Made by a program: the position numbers and the translations under genes. The notes beneath the pieces were generated by a model, which saw only the letters and a list, made by a program, of their open reading frames with translations, did not search any database and was not told where the DNA came from. Positions 18,241-26,844 of a stretch of 43,848 nucleotides of DNA are shown here, piece by piece (position 1 is the first letter of the stretch; each line of letters begins with the position of its first letter). Source of the DNA: Pseudomonadota bacterium (GTDB lineage: Bacteria; Desulfobacterota; Desulfuromonadia; Geobacterales; Pseudopelobacteraceae); contig JABBNX010000009.1 in the NCBI GenBank assembly GCA_019352135.1, positions 1 to 43,848 of the forward strand, given 5' to 3'.

Positions 18241-18284
18241 CAAAACCCCTGGCTGCAAAAGTAAAACTCAGTTTCCATGCGGGT

Positions 18285-18312
18285 TTGTATACAATTTGCT
18301 TTATAATGTCAA
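18285..18312 (-). promoter_or_regulatory. Promoter with overlapping TTGTATACAA palindrome, upstream of the XRE-cupin gene
   Basis: Minus-strand TTGACA (18307-18312) and TATACA (18286-18291) are separated by 15 bases, short of the optimum. The -10 lies inside the perfect palindrome TTGTATACAA (18285-18294), a natural place for a repressor. A related TGTACA palindrome lies just upstream at 18324-18330. The operator role is inferred. Confidence 0.5.
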
Positions 18313-18362
18313 TAAAATTTCTTCTGTACACACTAAATAACAACAGCCTTAATAAAAACAGG

Positions 18363-18390
18363 TTTACTGCGAGTAAAACAATTTACTGTT
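18363..18390. repeat. Overlapping TTTACT/AGTAAA palindromes
   Basis: TTTACT-GCG-AGTAAA (18363-18377) overlaps AGTAAA-ACAA-TTTACT ending at 18387, so one half-site is shared. They sit at the 3' end of the Fe-S gene and upstream of the regulator promoter. They could be operator half-sites or a weak AT-rich terminator, as the minus strand continues into CCTGTTTTTATT. Confidence 0.4.
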
Positions 18391-19663
18391 TTATCCCGCG
18401 TGCCAGCAGTTGCAATGTATGCAAAACCTCTACATTCGAACCGTGCTGTTTGAGACCGTCTGAAAGCTGCATCATGCATCCGGGGCAACCGGTTGCAACA
18501 ACCTGTGCCTCGGTAGCAATAATTGCTTCGCTCTTGCCGGCATTGATGTCCATGGAGGAATCATAGTGATAGACATTGAAGGTCCCCCCCAATCCGCAAC
18601 ATTTGTCAGCCCCCTCCATTTCGACCAGCTCAACTCCGGGTGTACCGCACAGCAGTTCGCGCGGCTGCTTCACTATTCCGCGCGTCCGGAGATGGCACGG
18701 GTCGTGATACGTGACACGCAGTTCTTCACCGTCTCCGGTTTCAGAGGGATCAAGCCCCAGCTGCTGCAGCAACTGGGATGCATCCACGGTTTTTTTTGCC
18801 AGGGATTCCAGACGCTCGCGCAGTTCCGGATTGCGTTTTCCCACGACAAGCGGATACAGACGATGCAGGGCACCACCACAGGTGGCGCACGCTGTCATAA
18901 CATAATCCACATCGTACTTTTCAAATGCGGCAAGATTGCTTTCTGCCAGAGAGCGCACCGTTTCAATATCACCGCCCGACATACCCGGCAAGCCACAACA
19001 TTGCTGCCCTTTGGGAATTATGATCGTGCACCCGAGGTGGCGGAACAGAGCCAGCGCCGCCTCGCCGACATCGGTATAGACAAAATTGGTCATACAACCA
19101 ACAAAAAAAGCGATGCGCGGTTTGCCCGGTTCCCCCGGAATAACTTCAGGATGCTGATCGATAAAACTGTTTTTGGCAATTTCGGGTATATAGCGCTTGG
19201 AGCCGATGAACGGTACCGGAAAACGCAAACGGAGACCGGATGTTTCGGGGACTTTCTTGAAAAAGAGCGGCCCTAAAAGCGAAGCCATTTTGGCTCCCAT
19301 CTTCATCCGGCCTCTGTTCTTGATTACCTGGCCAACCGCAGCATGAAATGTTGTCAGACCACGTTTATTCGCCAGCGACTCACGGGCAGCAATAACGATC
19401 TCATCAGTCGGCACATCATTGGGGCATTTTTCTACGCAACTGCCACAAAGCAGACATTTTGACATGGCCAGATAGGTCTGGTCATCAAGATCAATATCAT
19501 CTGTCAGAATATGCTGTGCCAGCGCCACCTTGCCGCGGGCTACCGCCGGTTCACGTTGAAATGCGGCAAATGCCGGGCAGTTGGTGCGACAGGCGCCGCA
19601 CTTGACACATTTTTTTAGCTGGTCTTCAACCCTTTTGAGGGGATCGATATTTTTGTCTGACAT
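18383..19663 (-). CDS. CCG-domain iron-sulfur oxidoreductase subunit (GlcF/LldE-like)
   Basis: A 426-residue electron-transfer subunit. Two [4Fe-4S] ferredoxin motifs lie at the N terminus (CVKCGACRTNCP, Cys 19-29; CLLCGSCVEKCP, about 72-83). Two CCG domains follow: GCMTN with QQCCGLPG and ACATCGG, then DPCHL with DKCCGLGG and GCPGCMMQ. This is the layout of the Fe-S subunit of glycolate oxidase or D-lactate dehydrogenase, which passes electrons from a FAD subunit to the quinone pool. The expected FAD subunit (GlcD) is not next to it: downstream is the XRE-cupin gene and upstream a repeat element and trmFO. The 2-hydroxyacid substrate therefore cannot be assigned. Confidence 0.9.
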   Translation of the reverse strand: MSDKNIDPLKRVEDQLKKCVKCGACRTNCPAFAAFQREPAVARGKVALAQHILTDDIDLDDQTYLAMSKCLLCGSCVEKCPNDVPTDEIVIAARESLANKRGLTTFHAAVGQVIKNRGRMKMGAKMASLLGPLFFKKVPETSGLRLRFPVPFIGSKRYIPEIAKNSFIDQHPEVIPGEPGKPRIAFFVGCMTNFVYTDVGEAALALFRHLGCTIIIPKGQQCCGLPGMSGGDIETVRSLAESNLAAFEKYDVDYVMTACATCGGALHRLYPLVVGKRNPELRERLESLAKKTVDASQLLQQLGLDPSETGDGEELRVTYHDPCHLRTRGIVKQPRELLCGTPGVELVEMEGADKCCGLGGTFNVYHYDSSMDINAGKSEAIIATEAQVVATGCPGCMMQLSDGLKQHGSNVEVLHTLQLLARGIKQ

Positions 19664-19681
19664 TTGGAAACCTTTCTAACT

Positions 19682-19827
19682 AAACACAGAGACACAGAGG
19701 TCACTGAGAACTGCAAATCATTGTACCTTGTAATGGTAAACAAATTACCAACCAATTACAAACTGTTTAGTCAGGCTTTAACAGATTATTTAAAGTCTTT
19801 CTCCGTGTTCTCTGTGCCTCTGTGTTT
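19682..19827. repeat. Inverted-repeat element of CACAGAG units
   Basis: Arms at 19682-19710 and 19799-19827 are inverted copies over 29 bases with four mismatches; each carries CACAGAG-type units at an 8-9-base period. The 88-base AT-rich centre has its own smaller stem (TTGTAAT and GGTAA pairing with TTACC and ATTACAA, around 19727-19762). The right arm ends on the last base of the trmFO stop codon, and the left arm begins 18 bases before the ATG of the Fe-S gene, so the element fills nearly the whole gap. Similar ACACAGAG repeats are, as I recall, scattered in many bacterial genomes. Confidence 0.88.
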
Positions 19828-21149
19828 CATAAGCTTTGCTTCCACTCTTCCAGCGCAACCAATGCCCGCTCCGCCAGTTTCTGGCGCCGTTCTTTCTTTT
19901 TAACCCTTCCCGGCAACTCAGGGAAGAGCCCGTAGTTTACATTCATCGGCTGAAAATGACGCACGTCGGCATTGGTAATATGGTGCATCAAAGCGCCCAG
20001 GGCGGTTTCCGGCGACGGCACCGGAACAGGCTCGCCCCGAACAAAGTGTGCGGCAGCGATGCCAGCCAGAAAACCGCTGGCAGCCGACTCCACATACCCC
20101 TCCACTCCGGTTATCTGACCGGCAAAGAAAATCCGTCGGTCACTCTTCAGTTGCTGGGTCGTTTCCAAGAGTGCCGGAGAATTGATAAAGGTATTGCGAT
20201 GCATCGACCCGAGACGGACAAACTCGGCCCCTTCCAAACCCGGAATCATCTGGAAGATCCGCCGCTGCTCCGGCCAGGTCAGCTTGGTCTGAAATCCGAC
20301 CAGATTATACATGGTCTTCTCCCGATTTTCAGCGCGCAGCTGAATAACCGCGTGGGCTTCATGGCCGGTATGCGGATTAATTAATCCGACCGGCTTCATC
20401 GGCCCGAAGCGAAGCGTTTCCACACCACGTGACGCAAGCTCTTCGACCGGCATACATCCTTCAAAGTGGACAACCTTCTCAAAATCGCGCGCCGGTACTT
20501 TCTCGCCACCATTCAGTTCATCAATAAACTTCAGATACTCATCCTCATTGAGCGGACAGTTGAGATAGTCATCGCTGTCACCTTTGCCATAGCGTGACGC
20601 GGCAAAGATCTTCGTCATATCGAGTGAATCGGCGGCAACAATCGGAGCAATGGCATCGTAGAAGTAAAGCCGGTCGCCGGTCAGTTTCGTCAGGGATGCC
20701 GCCAGAGCATCACTGGTAAGCGGTCCGGAAGCTATGATAACCGCCCCTTCAGCCGGGATGCCGGTTGACTCACTCCGTTCAATCCGGATCAGCGGGTGAG
20801 ATTCTATCTTCGCGGTGACATAGTCAGAGAACAACTGGCGATCTACCGCCAGGGCGCCTCCGGCCGGGACACATGTCACCTCGGCAGCCTCCATCGTTAA
20901 AGAACCGCAGCGGCGCAGTTCCTCTTTAAGCAGCCCCACGGCGTTATCAAGCGAAATACCGCGCAGGGAATTGGAGCAGACCAGCTCAGCCAGCCCGGGC
21001 AATTCGTGGGCGGGTGAAAACTTTATCGGTTTCATTTCGTGGAGGACCACGGAGATACCGCGCTGTGCGATCTGCCAAGCGGCCTCGCACCCGGCAAGTC
21101 CGCCGCCGATGATGGTAATTTGATTTTGTGGTTCAATGCTATTAGACAA
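19827..21149 (-). CDS. trmFO: Folate/FAD-dependent tRNA (uracil-54-C5)-methyltransferase
   Basis: A 440-residue TrmFO (formerly Gid) that makes 5-methyluridine at position 54 of tRNA from methylenetetrahydrofolate and FADH2. The N-terminal [17 protein letters not shown] is the FAD dinucleotide-binding loop; [36 protein letters not shown] and [11 protein letters not shown] are family blocks; length is normal. It is normally close to topA and dprA in related genomes, but here a BRO-type gene lies between it and topA. The stop codon coincides with the edge of the CACAGAG repeat element. Confidence 0.96.
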   Translation of the reverse strand: MSNSIEPQNQITIIGGGLAGCEAAWQIAQRGISVVLHEMKPIKFSPAHELPGLAELVCSNSLRGISLDNAVGLLKEELRRCGSLTMEAAEVTCVPAGGALAVDRQLFSDYVTAKIESHPLIRIERSESTGIPAEGAVIIASGPLTSDALAASLTKLTGDRLYFYDAIAPIVAADSLDMTKIFAASRYGKGDSDDYLNCPLNEDEYLKFIDELNGGEKVPARDFEKVVHFEGCMPVEELASRGVETLRFGPMKPVGLINPHTGHEAHAVIQLRAENREKTMYNLVGFQTKLTWPEQRRIFQMIPGLEGAEFVRLGSMHRNTFINSPALLETTQQLKSDRRIFFAGQITGVEGYVESAASGFLAGIAAAHFVRGEPVPVPSPETALGALMHHITNADVRHFQPMNVNYGLFPELPGRVKKKERRQKLAERALVALEEWKQSL

Positions 21150-21240
21150 AGGGTTCTCCTTGTATGGTAGTACATTTTCAACTTACGCTGGACGTCTCGT
21201 TATCGAATATGCCTTATGATGTCATGGAAAGTCCTTTGCG

Positions 21241-22080
21241 CTACTCCAGCTTCTTCGAACTTTTGTGTGCCAGACCCTTGAAGTTTTCGCTGCTCACGAC
21301 CGGAGTTTTAGACTGTTTCTCAATATCCTTCCTCGTCCTACCGGCAACCGCTCCGCCGTCCTAGGCATCTTTCCTGAGCGGTACAAATCCCTGAGAATCC
21401 CTGTCACGGTGAAGTTTTGTAGTCGTTGCCTCGGCCAACATGGTCAGGATCAACTCCATATCGGTCATATGGTCACGCAGATTCTCCCGCTCCAATCCCT
21501 TTATCTGTTTGTAGTCCTCAACCTTCAGGTCGAATGCGCCCTGCATGATTTCGTTGGTCAATATTGCGTATTCCCTGCTGTTACCTGCACCCCGGTTTTT
21601 CCATTCGTCAGTCAGATCCTGACGGACGGCAATACCGCGCAGACGCTTGTCAATCCAATCTTTGGGGTAACCCTTCTTCTCGTACAGTTCCTGCATCCTG
21701 GCCATGGCCAGCTCTGGGTTTTCGATCTCGTCAATGCGCTCCTTGCCGACGCGCGCCAGCCAGCGCTTGAGCGGCTCCACTTTTGGCGAGGGTATCGACT
21801 GGATGATGCGGAACATAGTCTCGGTGTTGGCGCAATCGGTAAGGCGTTGTTTTCCGTCCGGTGCGAGCATTTTCAACTGTCCGATTTTTTCGGACACTTC
21901 ATTATAACCTTCGGCAACCAGCTTCTTCTTCAGGTCGTTCCAGTACTTTCGCGGCCTGTCGCCCCCGACCAGAACCTCGATGACGTCGATAATGGAGAAC
22001 CACCAATCGCCTTCATGGAGTGTTTTACGGATATGTCTCCCTTCAAAAAAGGCAATCCTGTTTGTCTGATTATCGGGCAT
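21241..22080 (-). pseudogene. BRO-type phage antirepressor-like protein interrupted by an in-frame amber codon
   Basis: A BRO-N-like DNA-binding protein, a family found in phages and as solitary bacterial genes. FEGRHIRKTLHEGDWWFSIIDVIEVL is the BRO-N start; RKYWNDLKKKL and YAILTNEIMQGAFDLKVEDYK are conserved in bacterial relatives. The ATG at 22080 has GGGAG eight bases upstream. Translation meets TAG at 21361-21363 after 239 residues (...GFVPLRKDA). The same frame continues for 39 codons to another TAG at 21241, and this tail (DGGAVAGRTRKDIEK... then TPVVSSENFKGL) has the character of the family's usual C terminus. So this is one substitution in an otherwise full-length gene: a recent nonsense mutation, amber read-through or a sequence error. 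It sits between topA and trmFO, suggesting acquisition. Confidence 0.82.
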
Positions 22081-22154
22081 GGTCAGTGCTCCCAAATTTT
22101 ATCGATTCGGCTTGTGATGTTGGCTTGCGCTTCAGCGAGTGTTCTCCAACGTGC

Positions 22155-22183
22155 ACGGCCATGCTATTTGTCAGCATGGCCGT
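22155..22183. other. 11-base stem-loop downstream of topA
   Basis: ACGGCCATGCT (22155-22165) pairs perfectly with AGCATGGCCGT (22173-22183) around a seven-base loop. It lies 56 bases past the topA stop and ahead of the BRO-like gene. No T-tract follows on either strand, so it is not a classical terminator; it may stabilise a 3' end or be a boundary mark. Confidence 0.5.
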
Positions 22184-22238
22184 CTCAATCATACGTTTAT
22201 GCCAGCCGCTCAGCTGCGTTTCCAAACAACATCCGGCA

Positions 22239-24539
22239 TCACTCGCTGGTGTAATCACAACCCTCTTTGGGGCATTTCAGGAATTCGCCCTTGCGCTTGT
22301 AGATCTTTTTGACCAGCAGCGGGAAACCGCATTTCGGGCAGGGGCTTTCCACGGGGAGATCCCACAGGGCAAATTTACACTTCGGATATTGATTACATGA
22401 ATAAAACAGCTTGCCGAAGCGTGATTTCTTCTCCGTTAGCTCCCCTTCCTTGCATTCCGGGCAGACTATACCGGTGCTCACCGGCTTGATCAGAGGCTGG
22501 ATATTTTTGCAGGCCGGATAACCGGAGCACGCGAGGTATTTCCCAAAGCGGCCATCCTTGATCAGCATCGGCAGCCCGCATTTTTCGCATTTTTCTTCCG
22601 AGACGACCGGTTCTACAATTTCACCATCCTGATCGACGTTGCGGGTATACTTACACCCTTCCTGAAAGCCGGAGCAGGCGATGAATTTACCGCGTTTGCC
22701 GAGTTTCACGACCAGCGGCTTGCCGCATTCGGGGCAGACTTCGTCGGTCGCTTCCGTCGTCAGGTCGGCCTTGTTGACTTCACCCTCTTTCTGTTTCAAA
22801 AGGGCGATAAACGGCTCCCAGAATTCTTTCAAGAGCGGCTTCCACTCTTTTTCACCTCGCGAAACCTGGTCAAGCTCTTCTTCCAACCCGGCGGTAAAGT
22901 TGTAATCAACATATTTCTGAAAATGGGCTGTCAGCAGGTCGCTGACCACCATACCGACATCCTCCGGGAAGAAGCGTTTCTTGTCGAGGCGGGCGTATTT
23001 TCTCTCTACCAGTGTGTTCATGATCGAGGCAAACGTCGATGGGCGGCCGATACCGTACTCTTCCAGCGTTTTTACCAGGGTTGCCTCGGTATAGCGTGGT
23101 GGCGGCTGGGTAAAGTGCTGTTCGGGGAGAACTTCGTGCAGCTTGAGCGCGGCCCCTTCACTCATTGCCGGCAGCAACCCTTCCTTTTCTTCATCCTGAT
23201 CATCGAGGCCTTCGATGTACAGCTTCATGAAACCGGGAAAACGGATAATCGTGCCGGCAGCACGTAATCCGGCCCTGCCCGATCCGGCAAACGGACCGGT
23301 TGCCGGCGGCACCGACAGCTCTGCGCTAATATCCACCGATGTCTGATCAAGCAACGCTTCTGCCATCTGGCAGGCGACGGTTCGTTTCCAGATCAGCTCA
23401 TACAGCTTATACAGGTCAGGTGTCAGATATTTTCTCAATTCAACGGGGGTTTTGGCAATATAGGTTGGCCGGACAGCCTCATGGGCCTCCTGGGCGTTTT
23501 TGGATTTGGTTTTGAATATCCGCGGCGTGGCAAGCGCATACTCCGTGCCGTATGCAGCGGAGATAACGTCGTGGGCATCTGTCAAAGCAAGGGTTGAAAG
23601 GTTGACACTGTCGGTACGCATATAGGTAATCAGACCGACAGTCCCCTCAGTTCCGATATCAATCCCTTCATAAAGCTTCTGCGCAGTAGACATGGTCTTC
23701 TTGGCCGAAAAGCCCAGCTTGCGCGAGGCCTCCTGCTGGAGGGTAGAAGTGGTAAAGGGGGGCGAAGGATTGCGTTTTTTCTCGGTTTTAGTGATCTTGG
23801 CGACCTTGTAACTACCTGACTGCAGTGCCGCCTTAAGCGCGGTTGCAACCTCCTCACCGGGGATATCGAACTTGCCGAGCTTTTTACCGCCAACATCAAC
23901 CAGACCGGCCTTGAACTCCTGCCCCGCAGCAACACCCAGACGGGCAGCGACAGTCCAGTATTCCTGCTCATTGAAAGCCAGAATTTCCTTCTCCCGTTCA
24001 CAGACCAGACGGAGCGCTACCGACTGGACACGTCCGGCGGAAAGCCCGTAGCGGATCTTTTTCCAGAGAAACGGCGAGAGATTGAAACCGACCAGATAGT
24101 CAAGAATCGAGCGGGCCTGCTGGGCATTAACAAGATCGAGGGCAATATCGCGAGGGTTCTTGACGGCATGCAGAATCGCCTCTTTAGTAATCTCGTGGAA
24201 TTCGACCCGCTGAATTTTGATGCCGGGATTCTTTTTGTCAAGTCCGAGCGCAGCCAGCAGATGCCAGGAGATTGCTTCTCCTTCACGGTCGGGGTCAGTT
24301 GCCAGCAGCAGTCTATCCGCCCCCTTAAGTGCCTGCTTTATCTCATCAAGATGCTTTTTGCTCTCCGGCAGCACATGATACTTAGGCTCAAAGCCCTTCT
24401 CGATATCCACTGAGCCCTGTTTACTCGGAAGGGCACGTACATGCCCGAATGAAGCCAGGACTTTAAAATCAGGGCCCAGAAATTTTTCTATGGTTTTCCC
24501 CTTGGCAGGGGATTCAACAATGACAAGGTTTTTCGACAT
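22239..24539 (-). CDS. topA: DNA topoisomerase I
   Basis: A 766-residue type IA topoisomerase that relaxes negative supercoils. MSKNLVIVESPAKGKTIEKFLG opens the Toprim domain with its catalytic Glu; ATDPDREGEAISWH holds the metal-binding Asp residues; GLITYMRTDS carries the active-site Tyr near residue 306. Four C-terminal Cys4 zinc ribbons follow (CPECGKP, CEKCGLP, CPECKEG and CPKCGFP, each with a second Cys pair), ending CPKEGCDYTSE. The ATG at 24539 is chosen by the conserved N terminus; an earlier ATG at 24572 would add 11 residues and the ribosome site between them (AAGGA) is at a long distance from 24539. dprA lies 51 bases upstream and is probably co-transcribed. Confidence 0.96.
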   Translation of the reverse strand: MSKNLVIVESPAKGKTIEKFLGPDFKVLASFGHVRALPSKQGSVDIEKGFEPKYHVLPESKKHLDEIKQALKGADRLLLATDPDREGEAISWHLLAALGLDKKNPGIKIQRVEFHEITKEAILHAVKNPRDIALDLVNAQQARSILDYLVGFNLSPFLWKKIRYGLSAGRVQSVALRLVCEREKEILAFNEQEYWTVAARLGVAAGQEFKAGLVDVGGKKLGKFDIPGEEVATALKAALQSGSYKVAKITKTEKKRNPSPPFTTSTLQQEASRKLGFSAKKTMSTAQKLYEGIDIGTEGTVGLITYMRTDSVNLSTLALTDAHDVISAAYGTEYALATPRIFKTKSKNAQEAHEAVRPTYIAKTPVELRKYLTPDLYKLYELIWKRTVACQMAEALLDQTSVDISAELSVPPATGPFAGSGRAGLRAAGTIIRFPGFMKLYIEGLDDQDEEKEGLLPAMSEGAALKLHEVLPEQHFTQPPPRYTEATLVKTLEEYGIGRPSTFASIMNTLVERKYARLDKKRFFPEDVGMVVSDLLTAHFQKYVDYNFTAGLEEELDQVSRGEKEWKPLLKEFWEPFIALLKQKEGEVNKADLTTEATDEVCPECGKPLVVKLGKRGKFIACSGFQEGCKYTRNVDQDGEIVEPVVSEEKCEKCGLPMLIKDGRFGKYLACSGYPACKNIQPLIKPVSTGIVCPECKEGELTEKKSRFGKLFYSCNQYPKCKFALWDLPVESPCPKCGFPLLVKKIYKRKGEFLKCPKEGCDYTSE

Positions 24540-24590
24540 GGCAGCTCTAGGTATCCTTACGATGGATTTCAAAATTAATTATTTATACTA

Positions 24591-25682
24591 TCACGCCACG
24601 GCGTAATGTGTACCGGGCAGCGGCGTTATCGCTCCCTTGAGCTCAAGGTGCAGTAACATAGAGGAAACCTCTCCAGCTGTCAATTCAGTTTGGGTAATAA
24701 TGTCATCGATGTGCAACGGCGAACGGGCCAGCAACTCGTAAATAGCCGCTTCTTTCGGTGTCAGAGCAAAGTTGCGCGGGGGCGGGCTAAATAAGGGGGC
24801 CTCTGCAGAAGCACGGCCCCCTGCAGGAAGTTCCTCAAGTATATCTTCGACACAATCCACCAGTTTGGCGCCTTGCTTTATCAGACTATTGCAACCGCGG
24901 CTGGTGGCAAAAGAAATATTTCCCGGCACGGCGAAAACGTCGCGCCCATGTTCAAGGGCATACTGGGCGGTGATAAGCGATCCGCTTTTTTCAGCGGCCT
25001 CAACGACCAGCACGCCATGGGAAAGTCCGCTGATAATCCGGTTACGACGCGGAAAATTTTCGGCCAGCGGCAAGGTTCCCAACGGAAATTCCGACACCAG
25101 GCACCCCTTACCTGACATTTCCTCAAAAAGCGAACGGTTTTCAGGAGGATAGATCTTGTCAACGCCGCATCCCAATACGCCGATGCTCCGTCCTCCCGCC
25201 TGCAGCGCCCCTTTGTGGGCTGCCGTATCGACTCCGCGCGCCATCCCCGAGACAACACAAATGCCATGGACGGCGAGTCCCGAAGCCAGCTTTCCGGTTG
25301 TCATCAAACCGTAGGATGTCGCCCGGCGTGAGCCGACGATGGCAATGGAAAGCTCCCGGGAGTGCAACTCACCTTTAACATACAGAAACGGCGGAGGATC
25401 GGGAATCTCAAACAGTGATTTTGGGTAATCACGCGAGACATATGTTACCAGACGCGCGGCGCTTGCTTCAAGCCGGCGGCACTCCTCCTCCGCAAAACGC
25501 TGCCATTCGGCGTTTTTGATGCCATCGATTACTGCAGAATTCATCCCCTTGATGCCGGAAAGCGATGCAGGGGACGCTTTCAACACAGCCTCAGGTGTGT
25601 CAAATTGTTCCAGAAGGCGCCGGAAGGCAACGTTGCCAACCCCGGGGACCGATTTAAGTCCTATCCAGTAAAAATTTTCCAT
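24591..25682 (-). CDS. dprA: DNA-processing protein DprA
   Basis: A 363-residue DprA/Smf protein that binds incoming single-stranded DNA and loads RecA in natural transformation; it is also kept in many bacteria not known to be competent. An N-terminal helix-hairpin-helix (KSVPGVGNVAFRRLLEQF) precedes the Rossmann-like core with IAIVGSRRATSYG, VVSGMARGVDTAAHKGAL, IGVLGCGVDKIYPPEN and NFPRRNRIISGLS. A C-terminal winged helix (LTPKEAAIYELLARSPLHIDDI) ends the protein. The ATG at 25682 has AGGTG at proper spacing. An upstream ATG would place the N terminus inside the terminator of the preceding gene and is rejected. Confidence 0.95.
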   Translation of the reverse strand: MENFYWIGLKSVPGVGNVAFRRLLEQFDTPEAVLKASPASLSGIKGMNSAVIDGIKNAEWQRFAEEECRRLEASAARLVTYVSRDYPKSLFEIPDPPPFLYVKGELHSRELSIAIVGSRRATSYGLMTTGKLASGLAVHGICVVSGMARGVDTAAHKGALQAGGRSIGVLGCGVDKIYPPENRSLFEEMSGKGCLVSEFPLGTLPLAENFPRRNRIISGLSHGVLVVEAAEKSGSLITAQYALEHGRDVFAVPGNISFATSRGCNSLIKQGAKLVDCVEDILEELPAGGRASAEAPLFSPPPRNFALTPKEAAIYELLARSPLHIDDIITQTELTAGEVSSMLLHLELKGAITPLPGTHYAVA

Positions 25683-25703
25683 TTCGACACCTGATTCGGT
25701 TCG

Positions 25704-25733
25704 ACAAAAAAAGACCGGCACAGTGCCGGTCTT
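25704..25733 (-). terminator. Rho-independent terminator of the LysM protein gene
   Basis: A perfect 10-base stem (25711-25720 with 25724-25733, loop CAG) followed on the minus strand by seven T. It lies 18 bases after the LysM gene stop, so dprA-topA transcription probably starts within the ~20 bases left or relies on read-through. Confidence 0.92.
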
Positions 25734-25751
25734 GGATTAAAATCTGTCTGC

Positions 25752-26771
25752 TTATTTGGCCTGGCTGACGATCCGGTCGCCTTTATAGATCGCATCGATA
25801 CTCTTGACAACCAGGGCGGAAGATGTTTTTTTGCCGGTTTCTAGAATAACCAGCGCCCCCAGAAGTTCTTGAGGCAGTTTGTCTATGCGTCCTTCCACAT
25901 ACTTCTGGTCAATCGTCACATCCCGGACAATATAGAGCATGTTACCAGCTTCAGCCCCCTGGCTGGCCCCAAGGTCAATATACACAATATCTCCGGCGGC
26001 AATGACACTGACACCGCTTAAGCTGTCGATTATATACCCGTTAAGCTCATATTTGGTGTTCTTGAGGGAGATCTCCCGCCGGCGATTATCCTTGTAGGGA
26101 AGCAGGTAAGCACCCGGGCCAATCTCCCGGGTTGAATCGGTAATAATGGCACGCGACGATTTTCGCTCAACATCCGTCAGCTGGAGAGTCCCGAGCGGAA
26201 CCATCTTGTAGCCCATTTCTTCACTATTCTGAGGATGCTTGACCGACACATCCTTAAGAAATACGGAGAATTTATCACCATCACCGGCATGTTGATCAGT
26301 ACCGATATCAGTGTAGACGATATCATCTGCTCCCGCGATTATCCGGTCATGCTGCCCCCCGATAACCATGCCGTACGGTTTGAAATCTTTCCCCGCCAGA
26401 AAACCTTCCGTACCATACAGTGTGTAGGTCTTCTCGGCAGCAACCTCCTGAGGCGCCTCGACGATTGTTGTAACAGGTTCGGTTTTCTTCACCGAAACCG
26501 CTACGCGCTCTTGGGGAACAATCTCGAGCCGGTCCGGAAAAATCCGCACTTTTTGCCCTGGATAAATAAAATGGGGGTTAGTGACCTGGCCATTTTTAGA
26601 CCACATATTCGGCCAGTATTCCGGATCTTTAATAAAACGTTCGGAGAGCCCCCAGAGCGTATCGCCCTGTTTTATGACATAAATGGCAGGTTCGCCCTGC
26701 CCGGAGGCAAGCACAAAAGAGGGTAACAATGGCACGGCTAAAAGAGCCAACAGCAACAGCATGATTTTCAT
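25752..26771 (-). CDS. Exported LysM-domain protein
   Basis: A 339-residue periplasmic or envelope protein. Residues 1-23 are a signal peptide (LLLLALLAVPLLPSFVLAS). A LysM motif follows at about 29-78 (IYVIKQGDTLWGLSERF ... IYPGQKVRIFP), which binds the glycan strand of peptidoglycan. The remaining 250 residues contain repeated beta-rich units (GDKFSVFLKDV, AGNMLYIVRDV, AGDIVYIDLG), resembling SAF-like barrels found after LysM in Geobacter proteins. GAGGTG lies five bases ahead of the ATG. It is 73 bases downstream of cpoB and probably shares its promoter. The role is not known beyond cell-wall association. Confidence 0.87.
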   Translation of the reverse strand: MKIMLLLLALLAVPLLPSFVLASGQGEPAIYVIKQGDTLWGLSERFIKDPEYWPNMWSKNGQVTNPHFIYPGQKVRIFPDRLEIVPQERVAVSVKKTEPVTTIVEAPQEVAAEKTYTLYGTEGFLAGKDFKPYGMVIGGQHDRIIAGADDIVYTDIGTDQHAGDGDKFSVFLKDVSVKHPQNSEEMGYKMVPLGTLQLTDVERKSSRAIITDSTREIGPGAYLLPYKDNRRREISLKNTKYELNGYIIDSLSGVSVIAAGDIVYIDLGASQGAEAGNMLYIVRDVTIDQKYVEGRIDKLPQELLGALVILETGKKTSSALVVKSIDAIYKGDRIVSQAK

Positions 26772-26844
26772 AGGGACACCTCATCCACTTGTGATTTTGT
26801 ACAATAGTGCCCATCCTGGCCATTGAGGTCAGGAGAGGCCGGGC

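Noticed and set aside
22155-22183. Rho-independent terminator after topA
   Set aside because: The stem is perfect but no T-run follows on either strand, so it is listed only as a stem-loop.
22070-22258. Small minus-strand frame of 62 codons between topA and the BRO-like gene
   Set aside because: It overlaps the end of topA and the start of the BRO gene, has no recognisable motif and is partly made of the stem-loop.
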